Below, piece by piece: positions 25,254 through 33,841 of a stretch of DNA of 37,155 bases. Source of the stretch: CG2-30-36-16 sp964372115 (GTDB taxonomy: Bacteria; Bacteroidota; Ignavibacteria; Ignavibacteriales; Ignavibacteriaceae). Made by a program: the position numbers and the translations under genes. The notes under the pieces are model-generated. The model saw only the letters and a list, made by a program, of their open reading frames with translations. It was not told where the DNA came from and did not search any database. Location: contig CAYJPN010000046.1 in NCBI GenBank assembly GCA_964372115.1, positions 1-37,155 of the forward strand. Direction: 5' to 3'. The first letter of the stretch is position 1, and every line of letters starts with the position of its first letter.

Positions 25254-28200
25254 ATGTTGAAAAAAATGCTTTTAATTTTGTTTGCCCTTGCATTTACCGA
25301 GCTTATCTTTCCGCAGGTTACTGCACAGATAACTGGTTACAGGGATGACTCGAAAGGCGATATTCAAAATCGTCGTGAAGGTGTAATGGATGGCAACCAG
25401 GTACGAACTTTATTTTATAACAATGGTGAAGTAGGGCAGTGGCCTTATCAGCCGAGCGGTGAGTGGCCTAAAGGCACAGGTCATTCTTACCTTGACGGTG
25501 TGGCAGTTTTAATTGCATCTGAAATTAAAACTCCTGGCAACAATCAAATAGTTCACCCATTAGAAACCTCATACAGAGAATGGATGGATAAGGATCCAAG
25601 CACAGGCGAAATATGGGGACTCGAACCACTCCCCGGTTATTTTGAACCGACATCAAAAAAACCCGCCATGAATATTGACCCAACCTCCTGGCCCAAAACG
25701 TGGCCGTTGGCACTTGGTTTAACCCCAGAATGGGATGGTTATTGGTACGGATATTTCGGTCGCGGCGTTAACAACTCCGATTTTGAAACGTTTTTCGTAA
25801 TGGATGATTCAAAGGATAAAGAATGGGCAAGAACTCCTTACACATATTTTCCGCTCGCATCCGATCATGATAGAGCCGGTATTGGTTTACGTGTTGAAGT
25901 AAGAGGTTTTCAGTGGTCGCAGGTTCTTGCGGAAGATATAATCTTCTGGCATTATGACATTGTTAACTTATCCGATTTTAGCTACCCTACAACTTTGTTC
26001 GGATTTTACACCGACTGCGGTGTTGGGGGAACTGATGATTCCGAAGATGATTGCGCTTCATTCGATACAAAGATTGACCTTGCATATTGTTATGATGGTG
26101 ATGGTTTAGGAATTCCAAATAACTGGAAAACCGGTTATTACGGTTACGCATATCTTGAAAGCCCGGGAAATGCAACCAACAGCATAGATGATGATTTAGA
26201 CGGATTAGTTGATGAAAGAAGAGATGACGGAATAGACAATGACGGCGATTGGATTTCATACACTGATTTGAATGGTAATGGCAAATGGGATGCGGCTGAA
26301 AACGAACCTTTAAATAACGATGTTGGTAAAGACGGTGTTGGACCATTCGATAGACAATATGCCGGGCCTGATGAAGGTGAAGGTGATGGACTTCCGACAG
26401 ACGGAGAACCGAACTTTGATAAAACAGATAAAGATGAATCCGACCAGATAGGTTTAACATCTCTTGCAATTTATCGTCTCGGACAAGGCGGCACTGGCGG
26501 CGGCTGGCCTAAAGATGATGAAGCAATGTGGCTTAAAATGAATTATGCAAACTTTGATACTTCATTACAGCGCGCAAACATTTCGATGGTATTTGCATCG
26601 GGACCATTTCCATTAAACCAGGGTTTGCGAGAAAGATTTTCGATGGCATTAGTTTTTGGAGAAGATCTTCAAGATATTATATTTAATAAAGAGACTGTTC
26701 AGTTAATTTATAATGCTAATTACAATTTTGCAAAACCGCCCCTAAAACCAATTCTTACTGCCGTCCCCGCAGATAAAAAAGTTTTTTTGTACTGGGATAA
26801 CGTTGCGGAAGAATCGAGAGACCCATTCCTCGGTTTCCAGAATAATGATCCTACCCAGGGCTTTAAAAAAGACTTTGAAGGTTACATGGTTTTAAGAAGC
26901 ACAGAGGCTGAATTTGCCGACGTTAAAGTAATTACAGATTCAAAAGGTTCGGCAAAATACTGGAAACCAATTGCTCAGTTTGATTTAAAAGATGGTATTA
27001 AAGGACCCGATCCTGTTGGTATAAACGGCGCTCATTTCTGGAGAGGGGATGATACCGGATTGAGATACTCGTATGTTGATAACGATGTACAGAATGGTCA
27101 AAAATATTATTACGCATGCGTATCTTATGATATGGGCGATCCTAATTTCGGCACCACAGGTTTACAGCCATCCGAATGTACGAAAAACATCTCTGTAGAT
27201 TTTGCGGGCACCCTAAAATTTGTTGACATCAACTGCGCGGTTGTAACTCCAAATTCTCCTGTTGCAGGTTATGTTCCGCCTCAAATTAAAGGTGATATTC
27301 AGCGCGTTACATCCGGTGTAGGTACAGGTGCAATGAATGTTAACATTCTTAATCCTGAAAAAATTCTGGATGGCGCACAGTACAAAGTTGAATTTAAATC
27401 ATCACCTAATTATCCTGATTACAAAACACTTTCATACCAGGTAGCAAGAACCTTTGAAGGCGCTACCGATACAATAGTGCGTAATATAGATTCATCTTAC
27501 ATTGGTGTAAATAGAATAAGCCAGCCTTTCGACGGTATGGCATTGACTGTTTTGAATGATACTACCGTTTCGGTTGTTGACTCACTAACCGGCTGGGTTG
27601 TTGGTACAAGCAATTTGTTCATCCGTACTTATAAAGATCCAACCCCGGTAAAGGGGGTAGCGTGGCCCGCTGATTATGAAATATCGTTTTCAAGCACACC
27701 GAAAGATACATGTTACTTAAACTCGCCGCCTCTTTACAGGAAATTTCCCGTAAACTTTAAAGTGTTGAATAAAACAGAAGGTAAGTTTTCAAAGATTGCG
27801 GTAAAGGACGTTGATGGTTCACAATCGTTAACTCCCGGCGATACTATTCAAGTGCTTGAATTTAAGGATGGAATTGTGAGCACCGGAAATGTTCGTTTTG
27901 CGTGGGATGTTTCTTACGGTTTCCCCTTAAATCCGAATGAAACTCCAGCAGAACCTGTTGATGGTGATAAATATCAGATATCAACAAAAAAACCGTATAA
28001 AACCGGTGATTACTTCACCTACTTTACTGTGCCAGTGGAAATAAATAAAAGTTTAGCGCAAAACCAGTTATCTAAAATAGGTGTAGTTCCGAACCCTTAT
28101 TTAGGAGCTGCAACGTGGGAGACTAAAAATCTTAACTCTACCGGCAGGGGCGAACGAAAAATTGATTTTATTAATCTACCGGCAACATGCACTGTACGTA

Positions 28201-28382
28201 TTTATACCATAACAGGCGCGCTAATAAAAACACTTTCTAAAGATTCAAACTTTCTTGATGGTTCACTATCGTGGGATCTAGTAACAGAAGACGGCATGGA
28301 CACTGCATACGGAGTTTACATTTATCATGTAGATGCCCCCGGCGTTGGAGAACATATTGGCAAGTTTGCTCTAATTAAGTAG
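25254..28382 (+). CDS. Large Asp-rich exported protein between the TonB receptor and PorV-like barrel; function unknown
   Basis: A 1042-residue protein with a signal peptide (about 1-20). The middle (about 310-395) is packed with Asp/Asn/Gly loops such as DNDGDW and DLNGNGKWD that look like calcium-binding EF-hand or thrombospondin-3-type loops. A fibronectin-like region follows (about 500-650), and the C-terminal 100 residues (about 940-1042, VVPNPYLGA ... GVYIYHVDAPG ... KFALIK) resemble a T9SS sorting or FlgD-Ig-like domain. No glycosidase motif is seen. GGAGA ribosome binding site; 21 bases after the receptor and 13 bases before the PorV-like gene. By position it may do the job SusD does elsewhere, as a surface partner of the receptor, but there is no SusD helical-repeat signature and this is inference. 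Confidence 0.7.
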   Translation: MLKKMLLILFALAFTELIFPQVTAQITGYRDDSKGDIQNRREGVMDGNQVRTLFYNNGEVGQWPYQPSGEWPKGTGHSYLDGVAVLIASEIKTPGNNQIVHPLETSYREWMDKDPSTGEIWGLEPLPGYFEPTSKKPAMNIDPTSWPKTWPLALGLTPEWDGYWYGYFGRGVNNSDFETFFVMDDSKDKEWARTPYTYFPLASDHDRAGIGLRVEVRGFQWSQVLAEDIIFWHYDIVNLSDFSYPTTLFGFYTDCGVGGTDDSEDDCASFDTKIDLAYCYDGDGLGIPNNWKTGYYGYAYLESPGNATNSIDDDLDGLVDERRDDGIDNDGDWISYTDLNGNGKWDAAENEPLNNDVGKDGVGPFDRQYAGPDEGEGDGLPTDGEPNFDKTDKDESDQIGLTSLAIYRLGQGGTGGGWPKDDEAMWLKMNYANFDTSLQRANISMVFASGPFPLNQGLRERFSMALVFGEDLQDIIFNKETVQLIYNANYNFAKPPLKPILTAVPADKKVFLYWDNVAEESRDPFLGFQNNDPTQGFKKDFEGYMVLRSTEAEFADVKVITDSKGSAKYWKPIAQFDLKDGIKGPDPVGINGAHFWRGDDTGLRYSYVDNDVQNGQKYYYACVSYDMGDPNFGTTGLQPSECTKNISVDFAGTLKFVDINCAVVTPNSPVAGYVPPQIKGDIQRVTSGVGTGAMNVNILNPEKILDGAQYKVEFKSSPNYPDYKTLSYQVARTFEGATDTIVRNIDSSYIGVNRISQPFDGMALTVLNDTTVSVVDSLTGWVVGTSNLFIRTYKDPTPVKGVAWPADYEISFSSTPKDTCYLNSPPLYRKFPVNFKVLNKTEGKFSKIAVKDVDGSQSLTPGDTIQVLEFKDGIVSTGNVRFAWDVSYGFPLNPNETPAEPVDGDKYQISTKKPYKTGDYFTYFTVPVEINKSLAQNQLSKIGVVPNPYLGAATWETKNLNSTGRGERKIDFINLPATCTVRIYTITGALIKTLSKDSNFLDGSLSWDLVTEDGMDTAYGVYIYHVDAPGVGEHIGKFALIK

Positions 28383-28395
28383 CGGAGAAATTAAA

Positions 28396-29427
28396 ATGAA
28401 ACATAAAATTATAAAAGTATTAATGGTTGTCGGTTTAATTCTTCCGCAGTTATTTGCGCAAGGTTTTAAATCAGATGTGTCGAAAAAAGGAACGACAGCA
28501 GCGCCATTCCTCTCGATCGGGCAAAGCGCCCGTGCAATAGGAATGGGAAGCGCATTTGTTGGAGTTGCCAATGATGTAAGTTCTATTTATTGGAATCCTG
28601 CCGGTTTAACAAAAACAAAAGGAGTAAACGTTATGTTCGACCACACGATGTGGATTGCGGATATAAAGTATAATTTCCTTGCGGCAAGTTACAACATGGG
28701 CGACTTTGGAACAGTTGGTTTCAGTTACACAGGTTCGGATATAGGCGAGATGCCCATTACTACGATCTCACAACCTGAAGGAACCGGCGAGATGTTTTCG
28801 GCAACACAGGCAGCTTTTAGTCTTGCGTACGCTATTCAACTCACCGAAAATTTTTCGATCGGTTTTAATCCGAAGTTTATTTACGAAAGTATATGGAGGA
28901 TGGACGCAACAGCTTTCGCAGTTGATCTTGGCGTTCAGTACGTAACACCGTTTGATGACGCCATACTCGCTATGTCAATCTCTAACTTCGGAACATCAAT
29001 GAAGATGCTCGGCAATTCTAATCTTGTTCTGCACGATTTGGACCCTGAAAATTCAGGGAACAATGGAAATATCCCGGCGTACTTAGAAACTAACGAATGG
29101 GCGCTGCCGTTAAATTTTAGAGTCGGCATTGCATACGACCCTGTATTCAACGAAACTCATAAACTTACTGTTGCAGTAGATGCTATGCATCCGAGCGATA
29201 ATTATGAAAGCTTAAACGTTGGAGCAGAGTATAGCTATACCGATTTTGTTTTTATTAGAGGAGGGTTTAAATCCCTTTTCCTCCAGGAGTCAGAGGAAAC
29301 TTTTTCTGTTGGTTTCGGCTTAAAGCAAAAGTTAATGGGCAATGTTGCTCTTATACTCGATTACTCATATCAGGATTTCGGAAGATTCTCGGATATACAA
29401 AAGTTTTCTCTCGCTATAACATTCTAA
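28396..29427 (+). CDS. PorV/PorQ-family outer-membrane beta-barrel protein
   Basis: A 343-residue barrel protein of the PorV/PorQ (UPF0164) group, related in fold to FadL. The diagnostic segment near the N-terminus (SIGQSARAIGMGSAFVGVAN, then SIYWNPAGL) is clear, and alternating beta strands continue to the C-terminal aromatic residue (SLAITF). In type IX secretion PorV accepts CTD proteins from the translocon. Many Ignavibacteria-type genomes carry several paralogues, and this one is encoded directly behind a TonB receptor and a CTD-like protein. It may serve the locus-specific CTD cargo or form part of the uptake complex. GGAGA ribosome binding site; strong terminator after the stop. Confidence 0.87.
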   Translation: MKHKIIKVLMVVGLILPQLFAQGFKSDVSKKGTTAAPFLSIGQSARAIGMGSAFVGVANDVSSIYWNPAGLTKTKGVNVMFDHTMWIADIKYNFLAASYNMGDFGTVGFSYTGSDIGEMPITTISQPEGTGEMFSATQAAFSLAYAIQLTENFSIGFNPKFIYESIWRMDATAFAVDLGVQYVTPFDDAILAMSISNFGTSMKMLGNSNLVLHDLDPENSGNNGNIPAYLETNEWALPLNFRVGIAYDPVFNETHKLTVAVDAMHPSDNYESLNVGAEYSYTDFVFIRGGFKSLFLQESEETFSVGFGLKQKLMGNVALILDYSYQDFGRFSDIQKFSLAITF

Positions 29428-29436
29428 GCATAATGT

Positions 29437-29475
29437 AAACTCACTCCCCGATGAAAAGGGGAGTGAGTTTTTTTT
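29437..29475 (+). terminator. Strong intrinsic terminator after the PorV-like gene
   Basis: A perfect 13-base stem (AAACTCACTCCCC / GGGGAGTGAGTTT) with an 8-base loop runs straight into a T-run. It closes the TonB receptor operon. Confidence 0.93.
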
Positions 29476-29546
29476 GAAACTATCATATTTGTTCATTATT
29501 GTAAAAGAGGCTGCAAATTTTTTTTCTTTATAAAATCATGAGAGTA

Positions 29547-29570
29547 TAGGTAAGGAAATGTTCTTACCTA
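29547..29570 (+). promoter_or_regulatory. Hairpin or operator ahead of the GH3-GH16-GH3 operon
   Basis: TAGGTAAG and CTTACCTA form a perfect 8-base inverted repeat with an 8-base spacer, 119 bases before the GH3 start codon. No T-run follows, so it is not a terminator. The symmetric halves and spacing fit either an RNA hairpin in the leader or a dimeric repressor site. Confidence 0.45.
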
Positions 29571-29688
29571 AAAATCGTTCTGTTTTATAAACAAGTTTTA
29601 TCATTCATCTGATTGCCCTCTTGCTTTCAGTTTAAAAAATATCTCAAAATTACTTCTAAAAATGATTTAAAAATAGTTAAGGATTTTT

Positions 29689-31935
29689 ATGAAATTGTCA
29701 TCTTATACATCATTCACTATTATATGTCTTCTGCTTATCACTACTTCTTCATTTTCACAAATTTATACTACTACAAAAGTTGATGCGCAGGTAAAAGAAC
29801 TTTTATCAAAAATGACTCTTGAAGAAAAAGTTGGTCAAATGACTCAAGTTACTATTCAGGCTGTAAGCAAAGTGCAGGGAACAAAAGATCAAAAACATCA
29901 ACTTGATGAAATAAAACTTGAAGAGGCTATAAAAAAATATCATGTTGGCTCAATATTAAATGTGTACGATATGATGAATAGTGTTGAGTACTGGCACGAG
30001 ATAATAAACAAAATTGAAAACATTGCAACAAAAGAAACGCGTTTAGGAATACCGGTACTATACGGCATCGATGCTATTCATGGAGCAACTTATACAAAAG
30101 GTTCAACGCTTTTTCCACAGTCCATTAGTCTCGCATCAACATGGAATACCGAATTAGCAAAACGAAGCGGAGAAATTACCGCTTTCGAGACCCGGGCTTC
30201 CGGCATACCCTGGAATTTTTATCCTGTAATGGATATTGGTCGTCAGCCTCTTTGGTCGCGCTTGTGGGAAACTTATGGCGAGGATGTTTATCTCGCCTCG
30301 AAAATCGGGTCATCTTATATTAATGGAGCGCAGGGAGATGATATCTCGGCAAAGGATAAAGTAGCAACTTGTTTAAAACATTATGTCGGGTACAGTTTTC
30401 CGATAAACGGACTCGATAGAACTCCTGCATGGATTTCCGAAAGAATGATGCGCGAATATTTTCTCCCAACTTTTGAAGCAGGCATAAATGCAGGCGCCCC
30501 CACAATAATGGTTAACTCGGCTGAGGTTGACGGAATACCAGGACATGCAAACTATCATCTGCTTACAGAAGTTTTGAGAAACGAAATGAACTTTAAAGGG
30601 TTTGTTGTTTCCGATTGGGAAGATATAATTCGCTTATATACGCGCGACAGAGTTGCAGCATCACCGAAAGAAGCGGTTAAACTTGCTGTTATGGCGGGTG
30701 TGGATATGAGTATGGTTCCGTACGATTTTAGTTTTTACAATTACTTATTAGACCTCGCAAAAACAAATGAAGTGCCGGAATGGAGAATTGATGAAGCGGT
30801 AAGTAGAATACTTGCTGTAAAAATGCAGCTTGGTTTGTTTGGAAATCCGTACCCGGATAATGAATTGCAAAAAGACTTTGCAAATAAAACCTTTACCGAT
30901 GATAATCTTAAAACAGCACAGGAAGCCGTAATACTTGCAAAAAATAATAACGTATTGCCCTTATCAAAAACGGCAAAAGTTTTGGTTACCGGACCAACCG
31001 CAAATCTGCTTTCGGTGATGAACGGCGGTTGGACAATTACCTGGCAGGGTAATGAAGAATCGTTATACCCCGAAGAAAAAAACACAGTACTCGAAGCAGT
31101 TCAAAATAAACTTGGCGAAGAAAATGTAACTTATGTTGAAGGCTGCAGTTTCGATAAAGATATTAACACAAGCAAAGCAGTTTTTGAAGCAATGAATTCG
31201 GATGTTGTTGTTTTATGTTTGGGTGAAGTTCCATATTGCGAAACCCCCGGAAATATTTTTGACTTAACTTTAAACGACGCCCAGCTTAACCTTGCAGCAA
31301 AACTTGCTGAGACAGGTAAACCGGTTGTGCTTGTAATGCTTGAAGGAAGACCGAGAGTAATAAGTGAAATTGAGCCTCAAATGAATGCCGTGGTTCTTGG
31401 ATTTTTACCCGGTATGGAGGGCGGAAACGCGATTGCCGATATTTTATTCGGGGATGTAAACCCGAGCGGTAAATTACCGGTTACTTATCCAAGAAGTCCG
31501 AACGGAATAACACTGTATGATTACAAACCTCTCGAAGCATTCGACTCAAATAAATATGACCCTCAATGGTCGTTCGGTTACGGTTTAAGTTATACAACTT
31601 TTGAATACAGCAATTTGGTTTTATCATCAAATAAAATGGATTTAAACGAAACAATTGAGGTAAGCGCTGTTATAAAAAATAGTGGTGCTATTGAAGGAAA
31701 AGAAATTGTGCAATTATATGTAAGCGATTTATACGGTTGCGTATCAAGACCGAATAAACAGTTAAAAGGTTTTGAAAAAATAAATTTAAAACCTGGTGAA
31801 GAAAAAACGGTTACATTTAAATTAACACCGGCTGATCTATCATTCATCGGTTTGGAAAATAAACGCATTACAGAGCCCGGTGATTTTGATGTAATGATTG
31901 GAAACTTAAAAGGAACATTTACTCTAACGAAGTAA
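29689..31935 (+). CDS. GH3 beta-glucosidase with fibronectin-III-like domain
   Basis: A 748-residue GH3 enzyme. It has a signal peptide (cleavage near SFSQ, residue 24), a TIM barrel (about 32-385), an alpha/beta sandwich (about 405-610) and a fibronectin-III-like domain (about 635-745). The nucleophile is D309 in GFVVSDW, and the likely acid/base is E518 in GEVPYCETPG, the ExoI-like placement. It lacks a T9SS domain, so although it is in the surface-enzyme operon it is probably periplasmic. It likely releases glucose from beta-gluco-oligosaccharides. AAGGA ribosome binding site. First gene of a three-gene operon with GH16 (16 bases later) and a second GH3. Confidence 0.92.
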   Translation: MKLSSYTSFTIICLLLITTSSFSQIYTTTKVDAQVKELLSKMTLEEKVGQMTQVTIQAVSKVQGTKDQKHQLDEIKLEEAIKKYHVGSILNVYDMMNSVEYWHEIINKIENIATKETRLGIPVLYGIDAIHGATYTKGSTLFPQSISLASTWNTELAKRSGEITAFETRASGIPWNFYPVMDIGRQPLWSRLWETYGEDVYLASKIGSSYINGAQGDDISAKDKVATCLKHYVGYSFPINGLDRTPAWISERMMREYFLPTFEAGINAGAPTIMVNSAEVDGIPGHANYHLLTEVLRNEMNFKGFVVSDWEDIIRLYTRDRVAASPKEAVKLAVMAGVDMSMVPYDFSFYNYLLDLAKTNEVPEWRIDEAVSRILAVKMQLGLFGNPYPDNELQKDFANKTFTDDNLKTAQEAVILAKNNNVLPLSKTAKVLVTGPTANLLSVMNGGWTITWQGNEESLYPEEKNTVLEAVQNKLGEENVTYVEGCSFDKDINTSKAVFEAMNSDVVVLCLGEVPYCETPGNIFDLTLNDAQLNLAAKLAETGKPVVLVMLEGRPRVISEIEPQMNAVVLGFLPGMEGGNAIADILFGDVNPSGKLPVTYPRSPNGITLYDYKPLEAFDSNKYDPQWSFGYGLSYTTFEYSNLVLSSNKMDLNETIEVSAVIKNSGAIEGKEIVQLYVSDLYGCVSRPNKQLKGFEKINLKPGEEKTVTFKLTPADLSFIGLENKRITEPGDFDVMIGNLKGTFTLTK

Positions 31936-31951
31936 TAATGAAGGAAAAAAT

Positions 31952-33841
31952 TTGACACGATTAACAAAATACTTGTTTGTAATAATATTTTTATTTGAGT
32001 GGATTAATTTGTCAGCTCAAACTTGGCAGCTTGTTTGGGCTGATGAATTTGACGGTGCATCAATTAATACGGCTAACTGGACCCGCGAAACCGGCGGCAG
32101 CGGATGGGGCAATAACGAACTTCAGTACTACACCAATAGAAGCGTAAACTCATACATAGAAAGCGGAAGTTTAGTTATAAAAGCGCAGAGTGAAAATTAC
32201 AGCGGTAATAACTACACCTCAGCTCGATTAAAGACGCAGGGTAAAAAGTTTTTTAAATATGGAAAAATAGAAGCGCGTATTAAACTGCCTTACGGGCAAG
32301 GTATATGGCCGGCATTCTGGATGCTCGGGGAAAACATTAATTCGGTTGGTTGGCCTGCGTGCGGCGAAATTGATATTATGGAATTCCTCGGTCACCAGAC
32401 CAACAAAGTTTACGGAACGGGCCACTGGGGAGACGGCGGGCAGCATCAGCAGGCTGGGGGAAGTTATACTTTACCCACCGGCAATTTTTCAAATGATTAT
32501 CATCTTTTCACCATTATATGGGACAACTATTTTATAAAATGGTATGTTGACAATTCACTTTATTATACGTTGTCAATTACGCCCGCTTATTTGAGCGAGC
32601 TTCATGAAAACCAGTTTATATTATTAAATCTTGCTGTAGGCGGTAACTGGCCGGGTTATCCCGATCCCACAACAGTATTTCCGCAGTATTTGTATGTTGA
32701 TTATGTAAGGGTCTTTAAAGATTCACTGATGAACATAGCAAATGTAAATATAACGTCCCCTTCAAATAATTCTACTTTTCAAAGCGGTTCCACTATAAAC
32801 ATTACTGCCAGCGTCGGTGGTTTTGCTAACCCGGTTAATTATGTTGAGTTTTATCAAGGTGATGCCCGTATTGGAGTTGATACGCAGGAACCATATGAAT
32901 TTAACTGGACAGGGGTTTATGATGGTGAGTATTCGATTAAAGCAAAAGCAAAAGATAATGCGGGAAACGTAATATCATCGGAACCGGTAACAATAACAGT
33001 GGGAGAAGGATTTTTACAAGCGCCTTATCTTGGTAAGCCGGTTTTACTGCCGGGTGTAATAGAAATGGAAAATTATAATCTCGGCGGCGCGGGTATCGCG
33101 TACAACGATACAGATCCTGCCATTAACCAGGGCAACCAGACCGGAAACGATTACAGAGTTTCTGAAGGTGTTGATCTTCAGGCAACAACCGATGCGGGAG
33201 GCGGATATAATATCGGGTGGAATGAAGCCGGTGAGTGGTTAAATTATTTTGTTGATGTTTCACATACCGGTAATTTCAGATTAGCCGCTCGTGTATCGGG
33301 TAATACAAATACGGGTTCATTCAAAGTTGAAGTTGACGGTAACGATGTTTCCGGTGTAGTACCGATTCCATCAACAAACGGCTGGCAAAACTGGGTAGAT
33401 GTAAATAAGGATGATATTTATTTAGAAAAGGGCGTTCATATTTTAACATTTAATACTATTAGCAGCGGATTTAATGTTAATAGACTTGTCTTCACACAAC
33501 TCACAGGTGTGGAAGAACAACCCGACATCAATTTGAATGATTTTGAACTTTACCAGAATTACCCGAATCCGTTTAATCCAACAACAAATATTAAATATTC
33601 AGTTCCAACCTCACCCCCAACCCCTCTCCTTGCGAAGGAGAGGGGCAGGGGAGAGGTGTCAGTATCGATTAAAGTTTACGACATCCTCGGAAAAGAAATA
33701 ACCACTCTTGTAAATGAATACAAAGCCCCCGGGGAGTATGAAGTTACTTTTGACGGAAAAAATTTACCTTCCGGAGTTTATTACTGTTCTTTGAGTACCG
33801 GAACAAAAACTATTTCAAAAAAAATGATTTTATTAAGGTGA
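31952..33841 (+). CDS. Secreted GH16 beta-glucanase with Ig-like, CBM6 and T9SS domains
   Basis: A 629-residue protein. It has a signal peptide (about 1-22), GH16 (about 25-256, active-site strand GEIDIME with nucleophile E139 and acid/base E144), an Ig-like domain (about 262-350), CBM6 (about 355-525, with GYNIGWNEAGEWLNYF) and a T9SS sorting domain (about 538-629). The catalytic domain closely parallels the lipoprotein GH16 at 3390. The start is TTG at 31952-31954 with AAGGA six bases upstream; no in-frame ATG fits. The T9SS domain carries about 16 extra residues (near TSPPTPLLAKERGRGEV) encoded by a palindromic repeat. Predicted surface endo-acting laminarinase or lichenase. Its stop overlaps the next gene's start. 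Confidence 0.92.
   Translation: MTRLTKYLFVIIFLFEWINLSAQTWQLVWADEFDGASINTANWTRETGGSGWGNNELQYYTNRSVNSYIESGSLVIKAQSENYSGNNYTSARLKTQGKKFFKYGKIEARIKLPYGQGIWPAFWMLGENINSVGWPACGEIDIMEFLGHQTNKVYGTGHWGDGGQHQQAGGSYTLPTGNFSNDYHLFTIIWDNYFIKWYVDNSLYYTLSITPAYLSELHENQFILLNLAVGGNWPGYPDPTTVFPQYLYVDYVRVFKDSLMNIANVNITSPSNNSTFQSGSTINITASVGGFANPVNYVEFYQGDARIGVDTQEPYEFNWTGVYDGEYSIKAKAKDNAGNVISSEPVTITVGEGFLQAPYLGKPVLLPGVIEMENYNLGGAGIAYNDTDPAINQGNQTGNDYRVSEGVDLQATTDAGGGYNIGWNEAGEWLNYFVDVSHTGNFRLAARVSGNTNTGSFKVEVDGNDVSGVVPIPSTNGWQNWVDVNKDDIYLEKGVHILTFNTISSGFNVNRLVFTQLTGVEEQPDINLNDFELYQNYPNPFNPTTNIKYSVPTSPPTPLLAKERGRGEVSVSIKVYDILGKEITTLVNEYKAPGEYEVTFDGKNLPSGVYYCSLSTGTKTISKKMILLR
33609..33656. repeat. Palindromic repeat inserted in frame in the T9SS domain of GH16
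   Basis: An 11-base perfect stem (CCCCTCTCCTT / AAGGAGAGGGG, 33621-33631 and 33635-33645, loop GCG) is flanked by an imperfect outer stem (CCTCACCCC and GGGGAGAGG). It looks like a REP-type intergenic palindrome of the 'ccccaacccctctcc' kind, here read through in frame and translated. It is markedly C/G-rich compared with the gene around it. Confidence 0.85.

Noticed and set aside
25987..26469. 160-residue His/Leu/Gln-rich open frame on the minus strand
   Set aside because: It is antisense to the Asp-rich loops of the 1042-residue protein; GAT/GAC codons reversed give the His/Leu-rich text. No ribosome binding site or homology is apparent.
22434..29427. SusC/SusD pair
   Set aside because: The receptor is SusC-like in its N-terminal domain, but neither following gene shows a SusD lipoprotein signal or helical-repeat features.
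30741..31967. Two long minus-strand open frames inside the GH3 gene
   Set aside because: Both are shadows of the GH3 coding frame and lack start signals or domain features.
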